Assembly (NCBI GenBank): GCA_922989275.2 | Contig: OV277864.1 | Location: 6,448,001 to 6,512,000, forward strand | Reading direction: 5' to 3' | DNA length: 64,000 bases | Origin: Gari tellinella | Taxonomy: Eukaryota > Mollusca > Bivalvia > Cardiida > Psammobiidae | Part shown: positions 54,488 to 64,000 of the stretch, in pieces | How positions within the stretch are numbered: the stretch's first letter is position 1 | Layout of the letters: each line of letters begins with the position of its first letter | Position numbers and translations under genes: made by a program | The notes under the pieces: generated by a model | Told to the model about the DNA's origin: nothing | The model's input: the letters and a program-made list of their open reading frames with translations, nothing else | The model's database searches: none

Positions 54488-54925
54488 AAAGCAGCACACT
54501 GGTTTGGAGTTTTTTGTTTCTGAACTTGTTACATAATTAAATCAATCTTTAGATATGGCATTAGTATTCTAATTTTCTTCAAGAAAATATTCTTTATATG
54601 CGCATGAGCACGATGTGCGTTTCTTTTTGCACTGAGTGTATGTACACTTTAAGTTTCAGTGTAATCAAATATTTTACCTCCTTAACCCATTACATTGCTT
54701 AACCGATTTATTTGAAATTCTAGAACCGAATTTACCTAAATACTTTAGACTTACCGTTAATGAGCAAAAAGAGTTTCTAATATTTCTGAAACTTCTGTAA
54801 CATATTATCAATATTCGCTGGTGGCTGTAATCACGATTCAAGTTATCCACGCACTTATAACAGCTAAGATCGACCCACGTGTTATTTATAACATTATGTA
54901 CAGTCAATCCTGTTGCAACCTCATG
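54488..54925. other. no supported gene
   Basis: AT-rich, with the right arm of the possible inverted-repeat element noted at 54617-54636. Confidence 0.35.
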
Positions 54926-55511
54926 TACAGTGCTCCCTCTCTAAAATAACACCCACTGTGTGTGTTGTTCGGAGGGAGTTGTTATAGGGAGGGAAATTAA
55001 TATCCTTACAGTGCAAAGCACTAATTGGCTTACATTTGCAAACAGCATCCAAATCAGACGCCGCGTTTCGCAGCATCTGATTTGGATTCAAACTGTTTGC
55101 CAGTTGTCGTTATGTTGTAACTTTTAGAAACAGTATACAGTGGAGAATGTGTTATTCTTTCCCAATAAACGCGTTTACGCTAAAACTATTATTTGCAGTG
55201 CAAACAGTTTGGAGCCAGATCAGACGCCGGGTAACCCGGCGTCTGATCAGGCTCCAAACTGTTTGCCACCAAAATAAACATGAAATATCAGAATTGTCCA
55301 AAAGTTGTTCTTTTCTACGTTTTAGAGCTTTGCGTTTGCGTACGTTTGCGTTTAAACGGGAAAGAAGAACAGATTCTCCACTGTACGACAATGTTAATCA
55401 GACGATATTGCAGCACTGAAAGGGTTAGACATGATGATCTTGTTTGGGGAACAGCGTTTTTGTAAGGTGGGAATCGTTGTTCGGGGGCCGTAATAAGGAC
55501 TAAGCACTGTA
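54926..55511. mobile_element. M3 element split by an M1 copy
   Basis: Left TACAGTGCTCCCTCTCT, right GGACTAAGCACTGTA, core CAGACGCCGCGTTTCGCAGC. The M1 copy 55136-55385 interrupts it at a TA. Without that copy it is about 338 bp. Confidence 0.82.
55136..55385 (+). mobile_element. M1 element (250 bp) nested in M3
   Basis: TACAGTGGAGAATGTG left, CAGATTCTCCACTGTA right, with an intact hairpin core. Host sequence resumes as CGACAATGTTAATCAGACG. This shows M1 was active after M3. Confidence 0.92.
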
Positions 55512-55536
55512 TGATTGCCCCTCACTGGAATTACGG

Positions 55537-55745
55537 TACAGTAGAACTTCTCTATAACAGCCACTGAGATTTGTTGCTTATTCGGTGTTTAAGACAGGTG
55601 ACTGCTTGAAGCAAGGTGACAGTGAAACAGAAAGCTCCTTTAGGAGCTTTCTGTTTTACTGTCACCTTGCTTTAAGCTGTCATCCGTCATTTATACAATC
55701 AAATAGCCCTTGTTTTAGTGGCTGTTATAAAGAGGTTTTACTGTA
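55537..55745. mobile_element. M5 element (209 bp)
   Basis: TACAGTAGAACTTCTC left, AAAGAGGTTTTACTGTA right. The hairpin has perfect arms, CAAGGTGACAGTGAAACAGA with AGCTCCTTTAGGAGCT at the tip. Confidence 0.9.
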
Positions 55746-57181
55746 TCTACTTTGAACAAGTGTTGTCTGTTTTATTTCTCAAAATTATTTTTTTTCCGAA
55801 AATTTGATTAAAGGTACATGTATATTGTATTGAGTTTCAATTTCAATTCAATTTTACTTCCTCCATAGAGGAAATATGTGTAACATTATAATATAATGGT
55901 AAATAGCATTATATACAGATAATATACAGATAATGGTAAATAGCACTATATACATATATTAGATGTGAGACAAATCACTTTTTACAACACAAAGATAAAG
56001 CACTCCCTTTCCTGAGTAACACTCGTGTAAAATGTATATTAATGCTGCGTTTACACTCAGCCACGATTGCTGCGATGTCCACGATTGACAGAATCGTGGT
56101 GAGCATAGGGGGTCGTGGGATGGAATCTTGGCGATCGTGAGGGAGCTTGGAGGAATCGCGGAGAGCGCAAGGATCGTGTCCAAATTTTTGACGGTCAAAA
56201 ATATTGCCACGATGGCCCCGATTAGTTTTATATCTTGAGAGAACGTGGGAATCTTAGTAGGGCGTAGTACAGCTCAACCGAGCTTAACAGAACTTAACAG
56301 AACGCACCAAATCGTGGAGCCCCAAAGTAGGGAATCTTTGTTAACATTGAAATGCGATTCTTTAAATATGTATTATTAAGTTATAGTGCTCCCTCCCTAC
56401 ACTCCCAACAGTGACTCCCTCTTTACAACGGTACTTACTTCAGTTTCCTTTAAACAATAAAATTACCGTATTTCAAGCGATTTCACTGCGGCAATTTTGT
56501 CTTCTTAAAATTGTCGTCTGCTTATTTTCCTCAAAATTACATATAAGTGGCCATTTGGATAGAATTAATATAATGAGGTTGTTGTTGGTGTTCCTGATAG
56601 GATGAAGCTTCTCACCAAGCACTTTTAGATGTGTCATCCTAATGTCATCAGAGTTTGACACCAGCATCCGGAGAATGAGTGGATGGTACATGCCTCCTTT
56701 TCATACCCCAGTCGTGCTCAAAACGCATTGTTCTTGGTGAAATCGTTGCCATAAATCGCAGGAGAGTTTAACAGAACGTTTTATCGTGATAGATCTTAAC
56801 ATAACGTGATAAAACGTGAAAGTGTATCGTGGTTACAGTAATGCTGCGTTTACACTCAGCCACGATAGCTGCGATGCCCACGATTTGAGGGAATCTCGGT
56901 GAGCGTGGCGGACCGTGGGACGAATCGTGCTGATCTTGAGAGAGCGTGGAAGAATCGGGTGAATCGCAAGGATCGTGGCAGATTTTTTGACGGTCAAAAA
57001 TTTTGCACGATTATGCCGATTGGTTTTTATATCGTGTGAGAGCGTAATAGAACTTGGGAATCTTAGTAGAGCGTCGTAGAGCTTAACAGAGCTTAACAGA
57101 ACTTAACAGAACGCATCACAGCGTGAAGCCCAAACGTACAGGATCTTTGTTAACTTGGAAATGCGATTCTTTAAGTTTTTA

Positions 57182-59439
57182 TGCTAGGTTCACACCAACG
57201 GCGCTTTGATGGCGCTTTAAAGCGGCGTGCAAAGCGGCACAAAGCGTAACAAAGCTTGATTAAAGCGTCAGTGTCGTAATAGATCGTGGGAAAGCTTCGA
57301 GTAAAGCGGGACATTCGGCAAGAGCGCCAAGTTTTTTTAATGCTAGGTTCACACCAACGGCGAATGCCGCGCTTTAAATCGGCGAGCAAAGCGTCGTCAT
57401 TTTCGTTAACTTTTCCAAAAGCATCACGATCCCTTACGGTCTGATAAGCTCTGACACGCTCTGATACGAATTGGTTGCCGCTTTGGGGCGAATCATTTCC
57501 CGACTTGTTACGGTTCCTCACGCTTTGATCCCGCTTTGAGCAGGCTTTGTTGCGCTTGAAATCAAGCTTCATTACGCTTTATCACGCTTTGATGCGATTG
57601 TGGCGCTTCAAATAAGGCTCTGATACGGTTATCGCGCTTTGTTGTGTATTGGTACGCTCTGTTCAGCTCTGTTACGCAATGGAAAATGTCAAGATCGCCG
57701 ATTTAATGCCGCTTTTTATCCAGAGCCCATATAACGATGCAGTAGAACCACAAAATATTTGCACCTTTGACTCCAGTATACGATGGCAAAACAACAAGAT
57801 CCAGAAGTTCCAGATGTACCAAAGCATTATCTATCTGAAGAAAACATGATGTTTGTCTCCCAATTGTATAACTACATCCTAGCCCTTGAAAGCGTGAAAG
57901 AGCGTGAGAGAGCGTGAGGAAGCTTGCCAAGCGTAACAAAGCCTAACAAAACGTGTCAAGCCTTGATCGAAGCGTCTCAATTCGTGGGAAATCATGAGAG
58001 TCCTTCATGAAAACGTAACAAATCGTAACAAAGCGTGTCAGATCTTGATGAAAGCGTCTGACCTCGTGTCAGATCTTCATGCCAGATCGTAACATATCTT
58101 GAGATATCTTAACGAAGCGTGTCAAGTGGTGACAGACCGTGAAGAATGGAGTCCCCGCTTTGAACCAAGCTCTGTTAAGCTTTCCTACGCTTTGAGTCAA
58201 GCTTTGCTGAGCTTTCTTACGCTTTGTTAAGCTTTGATAAGCTTTGATACGCTCTAGGCGCTTTAATCAATTCGTGACAGAGCGCCCAAAATTTTTAAAC
58301 AGTTTAAAAAAATTGGGCGCTCTTGCCGAATGTCCCGCTTTACTCCAAGCTTTCCTACGATCTATTGGAACCCTGACGCTTTAATCAAGCTTTGTTACGC
58401 TTTGGTGCCGCTTTGCACGCCGCTTTAAAGCGCCATCAAAGCGCCGTTGGTGTGAACCTAGCATAAACGGTTTAAAAAATTTGGGCGCTCTGTTACGAAT
58501 TGATTAAAGCGCCTATAGCGTATCAAAGCTCAACAAAACTTAACAAAGCGTAACAAAGCTCAGCAAAGCTTGACTCAAAGCGTAGGAAAGCTTAACAGAG
58601 CTTGGTTAAAAGCGGGGACCCCAGGCTTCACGGTCTGTCACCACTTGACACGCTTCGTTAAGATGTCTCAAGATGTGTTACGATTTGGCATGAAGATCTG
58701 ATACGAGGTCAGACGCTTTCATCAAGATCTGACACGCTTTGATACGCTTTGTTACGTTTTCATGAATGACTCTCACGCTTTCTCAAGAATTGAGACGCTT
58801 TGATCAAGGATTGACACGTTTTGTTAGGCTTTGTTACGCTTGGCAAGCTTCCTCACGCTCTCTCACGCTCTTCCATGCTCTCCTACGATATTCACGCTCT
58901 ATCTCCATCCCTATAAATGGCGCTGCGACTTGAGTACCACTCATTGCATTGTTTCAGATAGATCAGGTTCTGGTACATCTGGAACTTCTGAGTCTTGTTG
59001 TTCTGACATCGTGTTCTTGACTCAAAAAGCAATGATTTTGAGGATCTGCTGCATCTTTTTTAGGCTCTGGATCAAAAGCGGCATGAAATCGGCGATCTTG
59101 ACATTTTCCAATGCGTAACAGAACTGAACAGAGCGTAACAATGCACAACAAAGCTTGATAATCGTATCAGAGCCTGATTCAAAGCGTCACAATCGCATCA
59201 AAGCGTAATAAAGCTTATAAAAGCGTGATTTCAAGCGTAGCAAAGCCTGATCAAAGCGGAATCAAAGCGTGAGGAACCGTAACAAGTCGGGTAATAACTC
59301 GTCCCAAAGCGGCAACCAATTCGTATCAGAGCGTATCAGAGCTTAAGAGATCGTGATATTTTTGGAAAAGTAAACAAAAATGACGACGCTTTGCTCGCCG
59401 ATTTAAAGCGCGGCATTCGCCGTTGGTGTGAACCTAGCA
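57182..59439 (+). mobile_element. NB copy 1, nested in NA copy 2
   Basis: Left end TGCTAGGTTCACACCAACGG followed by CGCTTTGATGG. Right end is the inverse but with subterminus CGGCATTCGCCG. TTA lies at 57179-57181 and 59440-59442. Without NB copy 2 it is 1132 bp. The interior is dominated by AAAGCGTAACAAAGC-like words. Confidence 0.9.
57341..58463 (-). mobile_element. NB copy 2, inverted and nested in NB copy 1
   Basis: TAA lies at 57338-57340 and 58464-58466. Its GAATGCCGCGC subterminus is on the left and its GATGGCGC subterminus on the right, so it lies in reverse to copy 1. Its 1123-bp length matches copy 1 without the insert (1132 bp). Confidence 0.9.
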
Positions 59440-60281
59440 TTACATGTATTATTAAGTTAATATAGTGCTCCCTCCCTACAACGATCCTCCCAACAGCACT
59501 AACCGAAGTTACCTTTAAACAAGACAATAGCCGTATTTTAAGCGCTTTCACTGCTGGAATTTTGTCTGCTAAAAATTGTCGTCTGTTTCTTTCCCTCAAA
59601 ATTACATAAAAGTTGACATTTTGCGAATAAATATAAATACGAGTGACAGGTTAAGCTTGCCACCAAATATTTTCAGATGCGTCATCCCAATGTAATCAGA
59701 GTTTGACACCAGGATCCAGAGAATAAGTGGGTGGCCCATTCCTCCTTTTTATACCCTAATCGTGCTAAAAACGGAACACTCTTGGTGAAATCGTTGCCAT
59801 AAATCGCAGGAGAGCTTAACAGAGCGTTATATCGTGTTAGATCTTAACAGAACGTGATAAAACGTGATAGCGTATCGTGGTTACCGTTAGAGAGCTTGAT
59901 AGAACGTGATGAAATCGTGGCAGATCCTCATCAGAATCGTGTTGGGTTCGCAACAAAACGCTGCAGGAGGTAACAAGACGTACATAGAGCGTAAGAAAGC
60001 GTGGTATAGCGTAGAAAAAGATATACATCGTGAAGCTCTGCGCTTTTTCTAAATCGTGGCCATCGTAGCTATCGTGGTTGTGTGTAAACGCAGCATAATA
60101 GAGCTTGAGAGAAAGCGGTGACATCGTGGCAGGTCTTCATAAGAATCTTGTTGGGTTCGTAACAAACCGCTGCAGGAGGTAACAAGACGTGCAGAGAGCG
60201 TAAGGAAGCGTGATATAGCTCTGCTTTTTTTCCCAATCGTGGACATCGTAGCTATTGTGGCTGAGTGTAAACGCAGCATAA

Positions 60282-60623
60282 GAACCGTTCTGTTTATTAA
60301 TGCAGGCTACACGCAATGCAGAAAGCTCCATCGGATATCGGATATCAACATAATAATCTTTTGCAATATCGAATCCCTGCTTAATGCATACCAAAATCAG
60401 TAATGAAGGCCTTATAACATATAAGCGCTCTGCATTATTTTATCCGACTTTATAGAAGTTTTTGCTCTTCTGAAATATCTTCGCACTAAGTGATCGCTGG
60501 ATGCAAGATCGACTTTGTGTTTGGCTTCTGTTTACAAAGTCTTTTTTCGGCATGCTTGAAAGAACAAAACATAGATGTGTTTTTGATCATTCACTTATGG
60601 GTCACAAGCATATCAACCAAAGG
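60282..60623. other. no recognised feature
   Basis: No repeat ends or coding signal seen. Confidence 0.4.
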
Positions 60624-60681
60624 TACCTTGAAACCCCCTCTAAACCGGTCATGTGTGGCGACAACATAAATTTCCGGTCAA

Positions 60682-61724
60682 GGTGGTTCGACAGCGGGCG
60701 GCCCGCAGCCCGAGTTCCGGAAATGCTGATGACTTTCACCTGATCTTTGCGGCACGTGCTTATAGTAGAAAATTTAGATAAAGAAAAGTTTAATCTGCTT
60801 CAGTGTATTCTCTGTTAGCGCAGTTGGTACGGTGATTGACTTGCACGTCCAAATGTTCTATGTTCGATTCCCACTCGCTTCAAAACTTTTTTTTTAATAA
60901 ATTGTCCGATTTTAGTGACTAGTCAATTCATAATGCGGTGATCAAAGGACAGACTAAGTTTTAATCACGCAATAATGAATACTTTCCGATGCAAGTATAG
61001 TCAAGTGACAGTTAAATTTGTGAGGATCTATAGCCTATATGACAGATGGCAGCTTAACACAGGACAAAAGTAAAAGATAGATCCTAAATGAGCTTTTATG
61101 CATTACTTTTGTTATGCATTAAGCAGTCACTCGCCTTTAAATATCTACAGGCTACCGTATTCAATGGTTCTTTATTACAGGTTTGACTTATGGTATTATT
61201 TAGAGCTGACGGCATTTTAAAGTTGAACTCAAGGGAGGTTACTCGTTTTGTAAAAACATTTTGTCAGAATTTCAGGAAATCTTGTATAAAATATAAATTC
61301 TACTGTAGATTTTCATTAATTTTTTGTGACTAGTAGAATTTAGTTATATCTATCTAATAAGAGTTAAAATTAGTGTATGTTTTACAGCTAGATTTTTTGT
61401 AATTTGACTTTTTCAGAATTTGACTTTTTTAAAATATTGATATTTCCAGGAAATATGTCATAAAATACTTTTGTTTGCCCAATATCTTATAGTCTATGTA
61501 CTGTTTACTTGAATGTACGGAAATTATTGCGTTATATCATTTTATAAAGAAAATAATCCTGTTTATTAAAAAAGGAGCTTTTCTAAACAAAAGGTCCTGT
61601 CCGAAGAAAACGACACTGTAATTTTTTTTTATTTTAACGATTTTTCACTCTGCATATGGTATATTTCAATTTAATCAAGGTTTCAAAGAATTCTGACACA
61701 GAATAAGCTGACCCCCGAACCACC
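60682..61724. mobile_element. T5, 1043-bp element in M4, tRNA-like sequence inside
   Basis: The ends GGTGGTTCGACAG and CCCCGAACCACC are inverted, bordered by TCAA (60678-60681) and TTAA (61725-61728). The left site has probably mutated from TTAA. Other M4 copies run through this point uninterrupted. No coding frame. Confidence 0.7.
60809..60880 (+). tRNA. tRNA-like sequence (SINE head or pseudogene)
   Basis: TAGCGCAGTTGG is a perfect A-box and GTTCGATTCCC a perfect B-box, about 50 bases apart. A run of nine T's follows at 60890-60898. The acceptor stem does not close well, so it is more likely a SINE head than a functional tRNA. Confidence 0.5.
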
Positions 61725-62028
61725 TTAAGAGGGGTTTCCGGTTTAGAGGGGTTTTAACCCATTAGCACATAGTATATTTCTAGATGGAAGATAGCTGACC
61801 ACTTAAAGCAGGTTGAAAGTAAAGCAGAATTTATTTTCAACCTGCTTTAAGCTATCATCTGCTAGAACGAATAAGGTGGAATTATTTTCTTTAGTGTATA
61901 AATAAACCAAACACGTAACAGGCGTACTTTTAGTGTAATTGGTTAAAATAAAGAAGGGTTGGAAACGGGATCAAAGGTTTTGTCCGGTTTAGACAAAGTT
62001 CCGGTATTTAGCGGTTCCGGTTTGGAGG

Positions 62029-62371
62029 GGTGAGAGAGAGAGCGAGTTTATTCAGGTAACAATATGCATATCATGGCAACCAACAATAAGTATACATAGA
62101 TCAATCAAAAAGTAACAAATCATGTATACAAATGAAGAGAATCATGACAGGCACACCAATACCAAGGATAGCACAAAAAAGAGAAAATAATTTTCCCTTA
62201 TTTCCATTGTGGTACCACTGTATTATATACATGTATAGTGATACACAATATTAAACAGTATAATGGTGTGGAACAGTAAAGCATCTTGTTGTAACTCGTC
62301 CATTCCTATCGACACGTGTATATGTTCCTTTACTAACAATATATAGTGAGTAAACCCCTTTATTACGACCA
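62029..62371. other. possible retroelement tail
   Basis: A GA repeat followed by GCGAGTTTATTCAGGTAAC looks like the reverse complement of a LINE 3' end, but no coding remnant follows. A partial M5 left end (TAAACCCCTTTATTACGACC) is at 62351. Confidence 0.3.
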
Positions 62372-62375
62372 TTAA

Positions 62376-62617
62376 CCCTTTCCTCCCTGAAACCTCAAAT
62401 GGACAATTCTAGTTTTCAAAATAATCCATTCCATTTTTGATATTTCATGGTTGATTTTCACAATATATGTCGAAATGAAAACAGTGTAGACCCTGATCAG
62501 AGGGCTCCTTAAGGAGCCCTCTGATCAGGGTATTCACTGTTTGCATAGGATAAGTGTACTCCTAACAGGTACAACGTTTGCAAATAAGGCATATATGCGT
62601 GACTATGGTTCAAGGAG
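62376..62617. mobile_element. M6 element (242 bp) nested in an M5 piece
   Basis: TTAA lies at 62372-62375 and 62618-62621. Core AACAGTGTAGACCCTGATCA, tip GGGCTCCTTAAGGAGCCC. The M5 flank reads ACGACCA before and ATTGTATTAGGTG after the insert. Confidence 0.88.
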
Positions 62618-62621
62618 TTAA

Positions 62622-62969
62622 ATTGTATTAGGTGATGGGGGCAGGTGGCTGCTTAAAGACATTAAGCCAGTCCATTCATTGATTCCCACCCCATTGTTCT
62701 CACTAGGTGTCAAATTACAGGTATACCGGTATAGAGCATGAAAAAGTTGAGATGATAACGGATCAGCCATGTGAAGCTTTGAATAGAGGCCCTTACATAA
62801 TATATCTCAGTAGGGCTTTCAATGGTTTTACCAACCAAGTGATCAAATATTAGGTGCGGGCCTCACATGAGATGCCTGAATGATTATTTGCCTAGACGAT
62901 AGCCGAGTAAGTGCATGGGCTCCATGCTTTGACTCAAATGTTCTACGGTGAAAGGTGTTACCATCCAAG
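62622..62969. other. no recognised feature
   Basis: The right part of the M5 piece fades near GGTGGCTGCTTAAAG (62645). The remainder is unrecognised. Confidence 0.4.
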
Positions 62970-63123
62970 CTTGGTCATGTAATGTCTTTAAAGCAAGGGG
63001 AAAAAACAGAAATATCCTTATGGAGCTTTCTGTCTCACGTTCACCTTGCTTTAAGCTAACACCTACACTTCATACAACTATAAGGCTGATATTTAGTGGT
63101 CGTTATAAAGAGATTTCACTGTA
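62970..63123. mobile_element. M5 element lacking its left end
   Basis: AATATCCTTATGGAGC, CACCTTGCTTTAAGC, TAGTGGTCGTTATAAAG and the end AGAGATTTCACTGTA identify the family. Confidence 0.65.
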
Positions 63124-63130
63124 TATGATA

Positions 63131-63309
63131 TACAGCGATGTTCACTTATAACGAAATTCAGGTGACCTTGCAAATTATTTCGTCTTATCCAAATTTAATC
63201 CAGCAGGAGACCATTGAAATAAAGAAGGAAGCAGTCGGGGAATTACTTTCACTTTGTATTAAGCAGTATTTCGTCTTATACAAGTTCGATTTAAGTGAGC
63301 TTCACTGTA
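63131..63309. mobile_element. M9 element (179 bp)
   Basis: Left TACAGCGATGTTCACTTATA, right AAGTGAGCTTCACTGTA; inner ATTTCGTCTTATCCAAATTT ... GTATTTCGTCTTATACAAG. It has TA edges and no long hairpin core. Confidence 0.6.
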
Positions 63310-63403
63310 ATAACAAACATTATAATGTTGTCAAACAGTAAAGCATTCAACCCTAGCGACGGGTATATATTCCTTAACTAATGCTTTACAGTAAATAGGG
63401 CTG

Positions 63404-64000
63404 GTGTAACGAAGTATTTTGACCCCCATCGAAAAGTGACCCCCGACGTCGTAGAATGACCTCCCATCGTCGAATTATGACGCCCCCCATCGTCGAATTA
63501 TGACCCCCCCCCCCCTGTCGAAATATGACCCCCCCTTTAAAAATCTTTGATATTTTGTTTAAAGTCAGTTTTGCATATGTTAAAGTTGTTTTAAACCTAA
63601 CTAAGATTTGAGTGAATAAATTATATTGATTGAATTGCAAGTGTGTCTGCCTATCAATGGACAACCTTATGGGTATCGAACCCAGAACCGTTTACCCTTT
63701 TACAAGTATACATTTACGTTCTACCAATTACTCTTGTTCGATTATTGATTTAATTTCGACGTAGCAGGCTGAGTAAACCCCAATCATACATGAACCACGT
63801 CTCCGAGAAAGCGTATGATCAGAATTTACAATACGCTCGTATTGACATTCATTCCAAGAAATCTTCCTATCTTGCCGCGGTTTCTTTGGTTTAACCAACT
63901 ACCCCACATCCTTGTTCTAGTTTTAAAGACAGATGACCACTTAGAGCAGGTTAAAATTAAAGCAGATTGCTCATTCTGCTTTACTTCAGCCTGCTTTAAG
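63404..64000. repeat. repeat R1, copy 2 (runs off the window)
   Basis: Nearly identical to 15305-15905, including the minus-strand B-box GGGTTCGATACC near 63672. It lacks the adjoining palindrome and differs mainly in the lengths of C runs. Confidence 0.85.

Larger units (their letters stand above)
56842..60095. mobile_element. NA copy 2, nested in copy 1
   Basis: Ends TGCTGCGTTTACACTCAGCC and GTGTAAACGCAGCA. TAA lies at 56839-56841 and 60096-60098. It carries the same internal segment as copy 1, including an old M3 left end (TAGTGCTCCCTCCCTACA). NB is inserted at a TTA. Without it the copy is 993 bp, close to copy 1's 979. Confidence 0.9.
56043..60278. mobile_element. NA copy 1 (outermost of a four-level nest)
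   Basis: Its ends are TGCTGCGTTTACACTCAGCC and the inverse, with a TAA duplication at 56040-56042 and 60279-60281. NA copy 2 is inserted at the phrase GTGGTTACAG-TAA; the host continues at 60099 with TAGAGCTTGAGAG. Without the insert and one TAA it is 979 bp. No coding capacity. A 3-bp TWA duplication is typical of PIF/Harbinger-type transposition (inference). Confidence 0.88.
60624..62028. mobile_element. M4 element split by T5, right end lost
   Basis: Left TACCTTGAAACCCCCTC; after T5, AGAGGGGTTTCCGGTTTAG; hairpin AGCAGGTTGAAAGTAAAGCA (61806-61850); late part TTCCGGTTTGGAGGGGTGA. The expected final TTTCACTGTA is replaced by a GA repeat. Confidence 0.75.

Noticed and set aside
57171..57572. 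133-codon minus-strand frame
   Set aside because: It crosses the junction between NB copy 1 and NB copy 2 and consists of the AAAGCGT-type word repeats.

Overview
The window is eukaryotic nuclear DNA, AT-rich and dominated by transposons. Short miniature elements, abundant ACATGTACATGTAT-type sequence, a Helitron-like AGCTCACC repeat and a tRNA-like repeat fraction all suggest a lophotrochozoan, most likely a bivalve mollusc. This organism call is an inference, since no species-specific marker is visible. There are no operons, bacterial genes or CRISPR arrays. Almost every longer open frame is a chance reading of a repeat.

One real gene can be reconstructed. It lies on the minus strand from 51444 down to at least 29686 and encodes an MFSD1-like major facilitator protein, the lysosomal dipeptide transporter family. 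Eleven coding exons join in compatible phases into about 425 residues. The last C-terminal stretch, roughly 35-40 residues by comparison with remembered vertebrate MFSD1, was not found. One splice acceptor (exon 8) reads CAT instead of CAG.

The rest is a layered record of non-autonomous DNA transposons. Family names used below are mine. M1: 250 bp, ends TACAGTGGAGA, TA target site. M2: about 205-245 bp, ends CCCTTT next to TTAA. M3: about 350 bp, ends TACAGTGCTCCCTC. M4: about 370 bp, ends TACAGTGAAACCCCTC, pogo/Tigger-like. M5: about 205-210 bp, ends TACAGTAAAACCTC. M6: about 243 bp, TTAA site. M7: about 200 bp, ends CAGGGCTGCCA. M8: about 250 bp, ends CCGTGCCATG. M9: about 180 bp, ends TACAGCGATGTTC. 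M10: 244 bp, TTAA site. Larger TTAA-site elements are T1-T5. Elements NA and NB have 3-bp TAA/TTA target duplications. Most small families share one architecture: terminal inverted repeats around a near-perfect central hairpin of about 60-70 bp.

Layout. 1-15 kb holds T1, many M1 copies, decayed M2 copies and a nine-copy 119-bp satellite. 15-24 kb holds a palindrome and repeat R1, minisatellites, M5, T2-left nested in M1, and a LINE tail. 24.6-28.3 kb is T3 with 1-kb inverted arms. 29.2-51.4 kb is the MFSD1-like gene, its introns packed with elements. These include a 75-bp minisatellite that starts on an exon-5 splice donor and is split by T2-right. 52.2-53.9 kb is a Helitron-like repeat. 56.0-60.3 kb is a four-level nest, NA in NA and NB in NB. 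60.6-62.0 kb is M4 split by T5. 63.4-64 kb is a second copy of R1.
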